From assembly GCA_020634415.1 (NCBI GenBank), contig JACKBT010000008.1, forward strand, positions 1 through 64,000: a DNA stretch of 64,000 bases. The letters run 5' to 3'. Source of the DNA: Ardenticatenaceae bacterium. Lineage in GTDB: Bacteria > Chloroflexota > Anaerolineae > Promineifilales > Promineifilaceae. A program made the translations under genes and the position numbers. Below the pieces are notes generated by a model that saw only the letters and a program-made list of their open reading frames with translations, was not told the origin of the DNA and ran no database searches. Below, one piece after another: positions 52,508 to 61,388 of the stretch. Numbering within the stretch: the stretch's first letter is position 1; each line of letters begins with the position of its first letter.

Positions 52508-52549
52508 GGCAAAGAAAAAGGCAGCACCTCTAACGGCAAGCTGCCTTTT
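52508..52549 (-). terminator. Terminator of the giant acidic gene
   Basis: On the minus strand AAAAGGCAGC pairs with GCTGCCTTTT across 14 bases, followed by TCTTTGCC. It lies between the end of the giant gene and ndk. Confidence 0.8.
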
Positions 52550-52587
52550 GATTTTAACCGAGCAAATAATAAACGATTCTACAAAAT

Positions 52588-55500
52588 TTACAACTCATCC
52601 AGGGCAATGCGGTAGGTTTCCAGGGCACGTTGCAGTTGCCCATTGCGCATGTAGGCATCACCCAAAACACGGCGCAGGCGTGGCTGCTGTTCATGCTCAC
52701 TAGCCGCTGATTCCAGATCGGCAATCAATGCACTTAAACCATGTCCATGTTCTATCATCTGGCGATATTGCGTCAGCGCACCATCATAATTGCCTCTAGC
52801 CAATGCCTGCCGCGCCTGATCTAAAGCCCCCTCGCTGATATTGAAGACGGCCGTAGAAACTTCCTCTTCCTCTTCGACAATCTCTTCAAATGGCTCCGTT
52901 TCGGGCCGTTGCAGGGTGCTTTCAAACAGAGGCGTGTAGGTGGGCAACGGCCGTTCCGGTTCCGAAGGTACAGGAATTTCATCGAAGATACTGGAAGACA
53001 TCACTTCCTCTTCCGCCTCCAACCAACCGGCCACATCCGGTTCGGGCAGCGAACGCAGCCAATCCGTATGGCCGGGCATCCGCTCCTCACCGCCAAACTC
53101 CAGCCAATCCGGCAGCGAGTCGGCAACAGTGTCGTCAAAGTTGAGGGCATCTTCGGAAACGGCCGTTTCCCCCGACACCGGCATATCGCCCAACAAATCG
53201 GCGGCAAACTCATCATCTATTTCCGGCAAAATCTCATCCAAATCCTCTACACTGCTAAATGATCTAGCTTCCACATCCTGGGTATCGGCCAAATCTTGCA
53301 GCCAGGCAATAGCCTCATCAGGGTCATCAGGCACATCGCCTACCGCTGCCTCCGGCTCCTCAGCTTCCACCACAGAGGCTCCATAAAAGCTGGGCACAGC
53401 ATTAGGATCGTCAGGGGTAAAGGAAACATCCTTTTCAGGGACAAAGGAATCGTCATCATCAAAGATGGCATCCATGAAGGACAAGATATCATCATCGGAC
53501 ATATCATCAGACATGTCGTCAAACATGCCGTCCAAGAGATCGGCTTCGGCGGCATCCTCTGCTTCCTCCAGAAGAAGGTCGTCGGGAGCAACGGCCGTTT
53601 CCTCTACCACCTCTTCAATCTCCACCTCCGCTGTCGGTACACTGTAAAAACTAGGCACAGCATTGGGATCATCTGGCGTAAAAGAGACATCCTTCTCCGG
53701 CACAAATGAGTCAGCATCACCCAAAACCGAATCCATAAAGGCCAAAATATCATCATCAGACATATCATCAGACATGTCATCAAATAACCCTGCCATCTCA
53801 TCAGCCTCATCTTCAGGCATCTCTTCGACAACAGGTTCTTCTATGGCTTCAAGATCGGGCGTTTCTACCTCAATAGGTTCCACAACGGCCGTTTCCTCCA
53901 CCACCTCTTCTATCTCCACCTCCGCTGTCGGTGCGCTGTAAAAACTAGGCACAGCATTGGGATCATCTGGCGTAAAGGAGACATCCTTCTCCGGCACAAA
54001 TGAGTCGGCATCGCCCAAAACCGAATCCATAAAGGCCAAAATGTCATCGTCAGACATATCATCAGACATGTCATCAAATAACCCTGCCATATCATCGGCT
54101 TCATCTGCAATCTCCAGATCAGGCATTTCAGTGGCGGCGGGTTCGGCAACGGCCGTTTCCATCACCGTCTCCTCGGCCACATCCGTGTCCAGTTCCTCGT
54201 CTATAATCGGCTCTTCAATCACTACGGCAGCTTCATCAACCGCATCACCCACTTCTGCCTCAACCTCAACTTCCTCAGACGGCTCCGGCACAGCCAACTG
54301 CGCCTCCAGCCAATCCAACACATCGTCCAGGCTTTCCGCTTCATAAGGCACGGCATCCTCAGTCACTTCCACCGTCACCGCCGCCATATCTTGCAAAGCC
54401 AACTCTTCCAGTCGGTTCAAACTTTCTTGCAAAGGATTAACCGGTTCTGGTTCAGATACAACCTCGGCTGCGGCTTCCTCTACACTCTCATCGGCCTGTT
54501 CCTCGGCCAAAGCCGACAGCCAATCAATCTCATCGGCCTCTTCATCGGCGGCCATATCGGCCGTTTCCAGCACCGGCTCCGGCTCTAACTCAGGCACTTC
54601 TTCGGCCAAAGCCGACAGCCAATCAATCTCATCCTCAGCTTCCACAGGCACAGCCATCATCTCGTCGGCATCAATCTCCGCATCCATAACGGCCAGCTCA
54701 TCCAGCGTGGGCAATTCCTCGAAAGGCTCTTCTACCTCATCATCGGCTTCCAGATTGTCCAACCAGGCCATCGCCTCTTCAAGGTCATCAGGCACCTCTA
54801 CCGTTTCTAAAGAATCATCAGTATCGGCCGTTTCCATCTCCTCCCCCAGCGCCACATCAGACTCATCCAAAGCATCCAACCAACTTAGAGCCGGTTCATC
54901 ATCCGCAATAGCCAAATCTGCCAACACCAAATCTGCATCTTCGGCAAAAGACTCCTCCGCATCCTCCACCAACGTAGGCAGGTCAGCCTCAATATCTTCA
55001 TCATCAAAGGCATCCAACCAGGCCAGCGCACCTTCTTCATCCCCCTCAACTTCGGCCAACAAATCCGAAACCAATACGTCAGCCTCCTCCTCTGCCACCG
55101 CTGGCTCATCAAACTCCAACATCTCCAGCAAATCAGCATCAGGCACGGAGTCCATCTCTGCCAACAGCGGCATTTCCTCTTCTAGCTCCGTTTGCTGCTC
55201 TTGAGCCAAAGCCTCCAACATCTGCATAGCCGCTTCAGGATCATCGGGCAGGTCTATAAACTGCTCCGCTCCTTCTTCCTCTACCAGCGAGTCATACATG
55301 CTGGTATCCAAAATACTAGGCAGTTCCTCCACACTTTCATCTTGTTCAGAAGCCAATTGATCCAACCAGGCCATTGGGTCTTCGAGTACAGCTTCTTCAT
55401 CCCCAGATGCCGCTGTTGTCTCTATGAACGCCTCAGCTTCCAAATCAAATGGCTCGTCGAGGAATGTATCGGCCGTTTCCGCCGCCAACTCATCAGCATC

Positions 55501-58500
55501 ACTACCCGCAGAAGCCGTCAACCAATCAGGTACAGCCTCCTCAGCATCAACATCCGGCTCATCCTCCGCATCTTCAAACACAAACGCCAAATCATCAGAA
55601 TCCGCGAACAGATCATCCTCATCATCACGATGAGACAACATGCCTGTCAGTTCGCCTGTACCAGCACCAGCCGTCCCCCTAAGCCAATCGGGCAATTCCT
55701 CTTCATCTTCTGCCCCAAGCTCCAAATTATCAGCCGCTAACTCAGCCAACCAACCAGACACGTCCTCATCGGCCGTTTCCTCATCCATATCCTCAGGTTC
55801 AGCCACAGCCTCTACATCGTCACCCAGTTCCGTAAGCCATTCTGGCAGTTCAGACTCATCTTCTTCATCAGCAAAGGCAAACAAGTCACTCTCAGGAGCA
55901 GCAAACAAATCGAGGTCTTCATCGGCCGTTTCCTCATCACCCTCCAGCGAAAAAGCAATCGTATCCGGCTCACTGCCAGCCGCAGCCATCAGCCAATCAG
56001 GCACATCACCCACAGATTCAGCCTCCTCTTCAGCCAGATCGGGATCCTCATCCGCATCACCAAACAAAGCCATAAATTCGGCCGTTTCCACCGGGCCATC
56101 AGGCAGCAGGTCATCTGCCTCTGGCATATCAAACAAACCATCCGCATCGTCCCCATCACCAAACAAGGCCATGAACTCATCAGCCTCTAACGAGCCTTCC
56201 GGCAGCAGTTCATCCCCCTCGGGCATGTCAAACAAATCATCAGCTTCATCAGCCTCGCCAAACAAGGCCATGAACTCATCAGCCTCTAACGAGCCTTCCG
56301 GCAGCAGTTCATCCTCCTCGGGCATGTCAAACAAATCATCAGATTCATCAGCCTCGCCAAACAAGGCCATGAACTCATCAACCTCTACAGAACCTTCCGG
56401 CAGCAGTTCTTCTTCCTCTGGCAAACCAGACTCATCAGTGGTTAGATCACTCAGCCAATCAAACGTGTCTTCCGCCTGTGCAGACTCCAAATCGGCGATC
56501 AGATCAGTAAAGCCGACACTCCCTTCCTCCACTGGTTCAGCGAAAAGGTCGGCAAAGGCTTCATCTTCAACCTCGGCCACAGCATCCTCGGCAACGGCCG
56601 TTTCCCCCAAATCATCAGCCCCCTCATCCACCAGCGTCAGCCAATCCGCTAACTCATCCCCATCATCAGCAGCCAAAGCATCCAGCCAAACATCACTAGA
56701 GTCCTGAACATCCGCCAAATCCCCACCCACAACTTCCAACAAACCCTCATCCTCATCAGCGGCAACATCACCCAGCCAGTCCAGAGCATCTTCATCATCC
56801 AGCGAAGCCAACACCGACTCATCCGCCTCAATCGGCCCCGTACTCTTCGGCAGCCCCAAATCCATATCCTCAGGCGGTTTCAACCAATCCGGCAAATTCT
56901 CCAACGACCCCGTAATCGCAGCCTGCGCCGGAGCCGACGATGCTTCACCCAAATCCTTCAACCAATCCGGCAAATCCGTATCCGTTAACATCAACGGAAC
57001 CTCATCCTCCGCATCCATCAAAGCGGCTTCACTATCCGTAGCTGGTTCCGTCAAACCAGACAGCCAATCAGACAGACCCTCATCCGCGTCATCTGGTTTC
57101 TTCTCAGGTTTCGCCGACGAATCAGCCTCAGATGCCAGTTCATTGAGCCAATCCAACCCATCAGAATCATCTGGCATCTCATCCATTTCAAATTCATGTT
57201 CATTTTCTGTCATGATCACTGCCTCTCTTTCATCTTTGCCGCCCTCCTCCATCAGCCACTCAGGGAATTCATCCCCTTCTTCAGCCTCAGGCAGCACGTC
57301 ATCATTGGCTTCTGTTTGACTAGACAGCCAATCGAGTAACGATTTCGTCGGTAACGGTGGCAGGCCTTCATCCTCACCTGATTCCACTTCGCCCAACCCC
57401 ATCTCATCAAGCACATCCCCAGCCCCCACATCCGGCAAATCCAGTGGCTCACTTACCACATCAGACTCATTCATCCATTCCGGCAAGTCAGCATCTAATT
57501 CTGACAACAGTTCATCCGTCCCAATGATCCCTGAAGCACCACTAACAGGCACATCATCTATCTCATCATCATTGATCCCCGAAATCCAATCAGGCACTTC
57601 CTCGCCCAAACTGGCAAATAATTCGGCCGTATCAATAGCATCCACCACCGAAAGCTCATCCTCATCATCCGAGACAACGGCTCCCGGCTGCTCCCCTACC
57701 CCATCCTCTTCACGGAACAACCAATGAGGAACCTCTTCTAGCTGCTGCCCTTGTAAATCGGCCGTATGCAGCACAGGCTCCTCCAAATCATCCTCATACT
57801 CAGCATCATCCTGCAACCAATCAGGCAACTCCTCACCTAAATCAGCCAACAATTCAGCCGTGCCCAATAAACCAGCCAAACCACCTGGAAACACCCTGCC
57901 GGGCTTCTCCTCTATCTCCTCAGGAGCCTCTCGAATTAATGACTCCTCATCATCATCCGAGCCTAACAGCAAATCCGTCAGACCCGATGACTCAGCCGCC
58001 TCTTCCTCCTCCTCATCCACCTCAAATTCAGAAATATCAGAAAAATCATCATCCAAATCAGCCGTACCCATCATCCGATTCATATGGCTGATCAGACCGC
58101 TTGCCATCGGCTCATCCGGCTTCTCAGAATAACCCTCATCATCCAGCCAGGCAGGCACATCCTCAAAATCGCCAAACAGCGCATTTGTGTCCAACGCGCT
58201 CGCCAGCAGCTCATCCGTCGCCACATCCTCTTCCTGCCGATCCTCACCCATCAGCCAATCGGGCATGGCCTCCATCCCACTTTCAAAAAGCTCATCCGTA
58301 CTCACATCCAAATCTTCAGCAGCCATTACATGGGCATCATCCCCCACCTCATCCAAATCACCATACAACCAGTCCGGCACATCCGATTCCAACAAATCAT
58401 CCGTGCTAAATGTTTCTGACTCAGCCAACTTGGGCATCTCCACGCCCTCTACGTCCTCGTCTATGGCCTCCAGATCATTCATCCAATCAGCAAAAACATC

Positions 58501-60057
58501 TGCTTCCGGCTGTGCCACCACCCCCTCTTCAGCCGTCTCTCCCGTCTCAGCCGTAAACCAATCAGACTCATCTGCAACCTCTGGGGCCAAGTTCGTGTCT
58601 TCGACAAACTGCATCGTCTCAGACTGGGCTTCACCAGCGGTCAACCAATCAAAATCTACCTCCTCAATATCAGACAGTAAATCAGCTGTGCTTAATGGTT
58701 TCGCCCCAGAGACGCTTTCCGGCTCTTCATCTCCTGCGGCCTGGGAGAACCAATCCGACTCCTCAAGTTCATCTTCCCCGTCATCCAGAGCCGCCGCAAA
58801 CCAATCTGTTTCCTCTTCTTCGTCTGCCGCCACCGGTTCCTGGCGGGCATCTAGATCGTTCAACCAATCAGGTAAGGCATCAACAGCATCCTCAGCGGCC
58901 AGGCCGTGTTCTGTTTTCACCCAGTCCAGGGAATCATCAACGACGACAAAAGGCAGGTCATCTTCCGCTGGAGGGGCAGCAAGTTCTGCCTTCTCATCGG
59001 CAAATTGAAAATCATCACCTGATTCTGGCTCCACGCCCATGCTTTCCAGCCATTCGGCCGTTTTTGTGTACGTATCGGCCGGGGCAGGTAATTCATCCTT
59101 ACGATCCCTAAACCAGTCAACTTCCGAATCCTGTTCCTCACCAACTGGCACCAATTCACTTGTATCACGAGTATCTCGCAGCCAATCATAAATTGCTTCA
59201 TCCTCAATAGGCTGCTCAGTTCGGGGCGTGGGTTCTTTATCCACACGAATTTTATCGGCCGTTTCCCGCCACTGTTCTACTGATATTGTTTGGGGCAAAG
59301 CCGGCGCACCATCAGCCCGAAACGCATGACCCACCACCGAATCAGGATCAAGATACGTTAGATCAACCTGCGTCAAAGCCTGTAGACGCTGCAAATAAGT
59401 CTGAGCTTCCTCTGTACGTCCCGTCAACAGCCATATTTCCCCCAAAATCGCATTGACCGTAATACTATCGGGCAGCTTCTCCAAAACCTTCAACGACACA
59501 TCAACCGCATCTACACGTTGATTATCCCGCCACAGCGTCTCCGCCAACAATATTTGCAAATCAACACGATCATCCCCATTCTGCCCCAAAATAGAGCGCA
59601 GTTCATCAGAAGCCTGCTGATACAGTTCACCCTGAAAATAAATACGTGCCAGAGCCGCCCGCGTCAGCGGCAGTTCATCCGGCACCTCGTTATCCCGTTG
59701 AAAATAGAGTTCCCGCAAAACCTCTTGCAAAGCCGCATCATAAGGCGACATCTCATAAGCCCGCTCCATGTACCAGATAGCCTCGGCCAAATTGCCTTTC
59801 TCACGATGGATTTCAGACAAACCCACATAGGCCACAAAGTCATTAGGATCAGCACTTAAGATACGTTGAAAAATCTCCAGAGCATCGTCGAATTCACGAT
59901 TTTCCAGCAAGGCACGCCCCAAAAGGCGGTAAGTATCTACGTGGCGTGGATACTGTTTTAAGAGGTAGCGACTATGTGTAATAGCTTCTGTCGGCTGTTC
60001 ATCCTCAAGAAAGCGGTTAATCTGTTCCAGGTAATCATGTAGTGCAATTTGTGCCAC
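52588..60057 (-). CDS. Giant acidic TPR protein with about forty DWL-type motifs
   Basis: About 2,489 residues. The N-terminal 230 are TPR repeats (DTYRLLGRALLENREFDDAL and AYVGLSEIHREKGNLAEAIW), and the last 100 are TPR again (LRRVLGDAYMRNGQLQRALETYRIAL). Between lie over 2,000 residues very rich in Asp, Glu, Ala, Leu and Ser, with hardly any Lys or Arg, punctuated by about forty short PDWL, DWLSAL, AWLDNL or DWF motifs every 30-70 residues. Each may be a short helix in a disordered acidic chain. Blocks of sequence are duplicated inside (see repeats at 53381 and 56063). GTG 60057 is preferred to TTG 60069 because GAGGG lies just before it. No signal peptide or membrane helix. Partner unknown; a scaffold is the simplest idea. 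Confidence 0.85.
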   Translation of the reverse strand: MAQIALHDYLEQINRFLEDEQPTEAITHSRYLLKQYPRHVDTYRLLGRALLENREFDDALEIFQRILSADPNDFVAYVGLSEIHREKGNLAEAIWYMERAYEMSPYDAALQEVLRELYFQRDNEVPDELPLTRAALARIYFQGELYQQASDELRSILGQNGDDRVDLQILLAETLWRDNQRVDAVDVSLKVLEKLPDSITVNAILGEIWLLTGRTEEAQTYLQRLQALTQVDLTYLDPDSVVGHAFRADGAPALPQTISVEQWRETADKIRVDKEPTPRTEQPIEDEAIYDWLRDTRDTSELVPVGEEQDSEVDWFRDRKDELPAPADTYTKTAEWLESMGVEPESGDDFQFADEKAELAAPPAEDDLPFVVVDDSLDWVKTEHGLAAEDAVDALPDWLNDLDARQEPVAADEEEETDWFAAALDDGEDELEESDWFSQAAGDEEPESVSGAKPLSTADLLSDIEEVDFDWLTAGEAQSETMQFVEDTNLAPEVADESDWFTAETGETAEEGVVAQPEADVFADWMNDLEAIDEDVEGVEMPKLAESETFSTDDLLESDVPDWLYGDLDEVGDDAHVMAAEDLDVSTDELFESGMEAMPDWLMGEDRQEEDVATDELLASALDTNALFGDFEDVPAWLDDEGYSEKPDEPMASGLISHMNRMMGTADLDDDFSDISEFEVDEEEEEAAESSGLTDLLLGSDDDEESLIREAPEEIEEKPGRVFPGGLAGLLGTAELLADLGEELPDWLQDDAEYEDDLEEPVLHTADLQGQQLEEVPHWLFREEDGVGEQPGAVVSDDEDELSVVDAIDTAELFASLGEEVPDWISGINDDEIDDVPVSGASGIIGTDELLSELDADLPEWMNESDVVSEPLDLPDVGAGDVLDEMGLGEVESGEDEGLPPLPTKSLLDWLSSQTEANDDVLPEAEEGDEFPEWLMEEGGKDEREAVIMTENEHEFEMDEMPDDSDGLDWLNELASEADSSAKPEKKPDDADEGLSDWLSGLTEPATDSEAALMDAEDEVPLMLTDTDLPDWLKDLGEASSAPAQAAITGSLENLPDWLKPPEDMDLGLPKSTGPIEADESVLASLDDEDALDWLGDVAADEDEGLLEVVGGDLADVQDSSDVWLDALAADDGDELADWLTLVDEGADDLGETAVAEDAVAEVEDEAFADLFAEPVEEGSVGFTDLIADLESAQAEDTFDWLSDLTTDESGLPEEEELLPEGSVEVDEFMALFGEADESDDLFDMPEEDELLPEGSLEADEFMALFGEADEADDLFDMPEGDELLPEGSLEADEFMALFGDGDDADGLFDMPEADDLLPDGPVETAEFMALFGDADEDPDLAEEEAESVGDVPDWLMAAAGSEPDTIAFSLEGDEETADEDLDLFAAPESDLFAFADEEDESELPEWLTELGDDVEAVAEPEDMDEETADEDVSGWLAELAADNLELGAEDEEELPDWLRGTAGAGTGELTGMLSHRDDEDDLFADSDDLAFVFEDAEDEPDVDAEEAVPDWLTASAGSDADELAAETADTFLDEPFDLEAEAFIETTAASGDEEAVLEDPMAWLDQLASEQDESVEELPSILDTSMYDSLVEEEGAEQFIDLPDDPEAAMQMLEALAQEQQTELEEEMPLLAEMDSVPDADLLEMLEFDEPAVAEEEADVLVSDLLAEVEGDEEGALAWLDAFDDEDIEADLPTLVEDAEESFAEDADLVLADLAIADDEPALSWLDALDESDVALGEEMETADTDDSLETVEVPDDLEEAMAWLDNLEADDEVEEPFEELPTLDELAVMDAEIDADEMMAVPVEAEDEIDWLSALAEEVPELEPEPVLETADMAADEEADEIDWLSALAEEQADESVEEAAAEVVSEPEPVNPLQESLNRLEELALQDMAAVTVEVTEDAVPYEAESLDDVLDWLEAQLAVPEPSEEVEVEAEVGDAVDEAAVVIEEPIIDEELDTDVAEETVMETAVAEPAATEMPDLEIADEADDMAGLFDDMSDDMSDDDILAFMDSVLGDADSFVPEKDVSFTPDDPNAVPSFYSAPTAEVEIEEVVEETAVVEPIEVETPDLEAIEEPVVEEMPEDEADEMAGLFDDMSDDMSDDDILAFMDSVLGDADSFVPEKDVSFTPDDPNAVPSFYSVPTAEVEIEEVVEETAVAPDDLLLEEAEDAAEADLLDGMFDDMSDDMSDDDILSFMDAIFDDDDSFVPEKDVSFTPDDPNAVPSFYGASVVEAEEPEAAVGDVPDDPDEAIAWLQDLADTQDVEARSFSSVEDLDEILPEIDDEFAADLLGDMPVSGETAVSEDALNFDDTVADSLPDWLEFGGEERMPGHTDWLRSLPEPDVAGWLEAEEEVMSSSIFDEIPVPSEPERPLPTYTPLFESTLQRPETEPFEEIVEEEEEVSTAVFNISEGALDQARQALARGNYDGALTQYRQMIEHGHGLSALIADLESAASEHEQQPRLRRVLGDAYMRNGQLQRALETYRIALDEL
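53381..54092. repeat. Three direct repeats inside the giant acidic gene
   Basis: A block encoding DDMSDDMSDDDILAFMDSVL and VPEKDVSFTPDDPNAVPSFY occurs three times. Its copies begin 294 bp and 261 bp apart; the middle and upper ones are almost identical over about 150 bp, the third is more diverged. Confidence 0.85.
56055..56410. repeat. Four 99-bp units inside the giant acidic gene
   Basis: Matching points lie at 56063, 56162, 56261 and 56360, exactly 99 bp (33 codons) apart. Each unit encodes ELLPEGSLEADEFMALFG and an acidic LFDMPE-type link. Confidence 0.85.
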
Positions 60058-60234
60058 TTTTACCCTCAACTATAAAACGTAAGGTGAACAACAATTACAT
60101 TTTATCATAGGCTCTTTTTGAACTCAGGGGGAGAGAGTTATTACATTTGCTCAAAATGGTCTGCTTGCAAAAGTCCAAAAGAATCATGCGTCATTCATTA
60201 TGGTAAGTTAAATTCATATTATGCAAAGTTTCAC

Positions 60235-61269
60235 CTAATTTCGCAAGTGTCGCCGCTTAAGGCTCTCTAGCAAATCGGTCACGTTCTCCTCTGTTTGCGG
60301 CATGGGGCCAAAAGGGTCAAAAATATGATCACGGCCGTTTAACGCCTGAAACACATTCGCAATCCCCAAAGTCAACACATCCAGCTTATACCCACCCTCC
60401 AACACAAACATAATCCGACCTCCACAAAGCTCATCCGCCAGCCCCACCAACATTTGGGCAATATGCCCATACCCCGTCAGGCTCAACCCCGCCATCGCCA
60501 ACGGGTCCTGCCAATGCGCATCAAACCCCGCCGAAACCATAATCATATCTGGCTGAAACTGGTGCGCCGCTGGAATAATCAATTCTTGAAAGAAGAGCAA
60601 ATACCCCACATCCCCCACATACGGCGGCAGCGGCACATTCAGCGTATACCCCAGGCCCTTTTGCAAACCCACCTCCTGCAAGGAGCCAACACCAGGGTAA
60701 AAGAAGGGCGCAAAAAGATGCAGCGAAGCAAACAAAATCGTGTCATCCTCATAAAAAATATCCTGCGTCCCATTGCCATGATGCACATCAAAATCAATGA
60801 TCATGACTCGCTTCGCCCCATGCACCACCCGCGCCTGCCTTGCGGCCACAGCCACATTGTTGATCAAACAAAAGCCGCTCACCTGGCTAAACTCAGCATG
60901 ATGCCCCGGTGGCCGCACCAGCGCAAATCCTTTTTGCACCTTCCCCACCATAATCTCATCCACCATCTGGCAGCAAGCCCCAGCCGCCAACCGTGCCAAC
61001 TCATAACTTTCCGCCGTGGCATAAGTGTCGCCCCGATCCAATAAACCGCCACCGCGCCGAGAGACACGTTCAATATGCTCCAGCAAACGAGGATCATGTA
61101 CCCGCTGCAACTGCTCCTTTGTGGCTGGTTGAGGAGAAACGGCCGTTACCCCCCCCAACACCCCTAACTCCTCCAACCTCTCCACCATCCCCACCAATCG
61201 CGCCTTATTCTCAGGATGCCCCTGCATGGTGTGGCCCAAAGCTGGCGCGTAAGATAATAATGTACTCAT
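60235..61269 (-). CDS. Histone deacetylase-family hydrolase (AcuC/acetylpolyamine amidohydrolase-like)
   Basis: 344 residues. RPPGHHAEFSQVSGFCLINNVAVAA holds the HH pair near the active site, VMIIDFDVHHGNGTQDIFYED the zinc aspartate and histidine, and SAGFDAHWQDPLAMAGLSLTG the second zinc aspartate. All metal residues are present. In bacteria such enzymes deacetylate acetyl-lysine on proteins, polyamines or other small amides; the substrate is not clear here. It follows the giant gene's promoter region by 165 bp and precedes hppA on the same strand, which has its own terminator. Confidence 0.92.
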   Translation of the reverse strand: MSTLLSYAPALGHTMQGHPENKARLVGMVERLEELGVLGGVTAVSPQPATKEQLQRVHDPRLLEHIERVSRRGGGLLDRGDTYATAESYELARLAAGACCQMVDEIMVGKVQKGFALVRPPGHHAEFSQVSGFCLINNVAVAARQARVVHGAKRVMIIDFDVHHGNGTQDIFYEDDTILFASLHLFAPFFYPGVGSLQEVGLQKGLGYTLNVPLPPYVGDVGYLLFFQELIIPAAHQFQPDMIMVSAGFDAHWQDPLAMAGLSLTGYGHIAQMLVGLADELCGGRIMFVLEGGYKLDVLTLGIANVFQALNGRDHIFDPFGPMPQTEENVTDLLESLKRRHLRN

Positions 61270-61316
61270 AAAACCTTCCTTGCTAAAACCATCCTCACAT
61301 TATACCCTCAGGCAAC

Positions 61317-61340
61317 AAAAAAGGGGCACGAAGCCCCTTT
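61317..61340 (-). terminator. Terminator of hppA
   Basis: On the minus strand AAAGGGGC-TTCGT-GCCCCTTT followed by TTT. A short, GC-rich stem with a UUCG-like loop, 50 bp after the hppA stop. Confidence 0.9.
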
Positions 61341-61341
61341 A

Positions 61342-61386
61342 TCAATTACCATAATCAGTAATCGGCTAACCCATTACCGATTCCCA
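61342..61386. repeat. Heptamer-type spacer 8
   Basis: ATTACCATAATCAGTAATCGG and CCCATTACCGATTCCC: repeated (T)AATC(A/G)G steps and their inverse, right next to the hppA stop. Confidence 0.5.
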
Positions 61387-61388
61387 AA

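Noticed and set aside
55640..56707. Plus-strand serine-rich frame of 355 codons opposite the giant acidic gene
   Set aside because: Acidic codons read backwards give Ser-rich frames; it has no ribosome site and lies wholly inside the real gene. The same holds for the other plus-strand frames in 52.9-59.9 kb.
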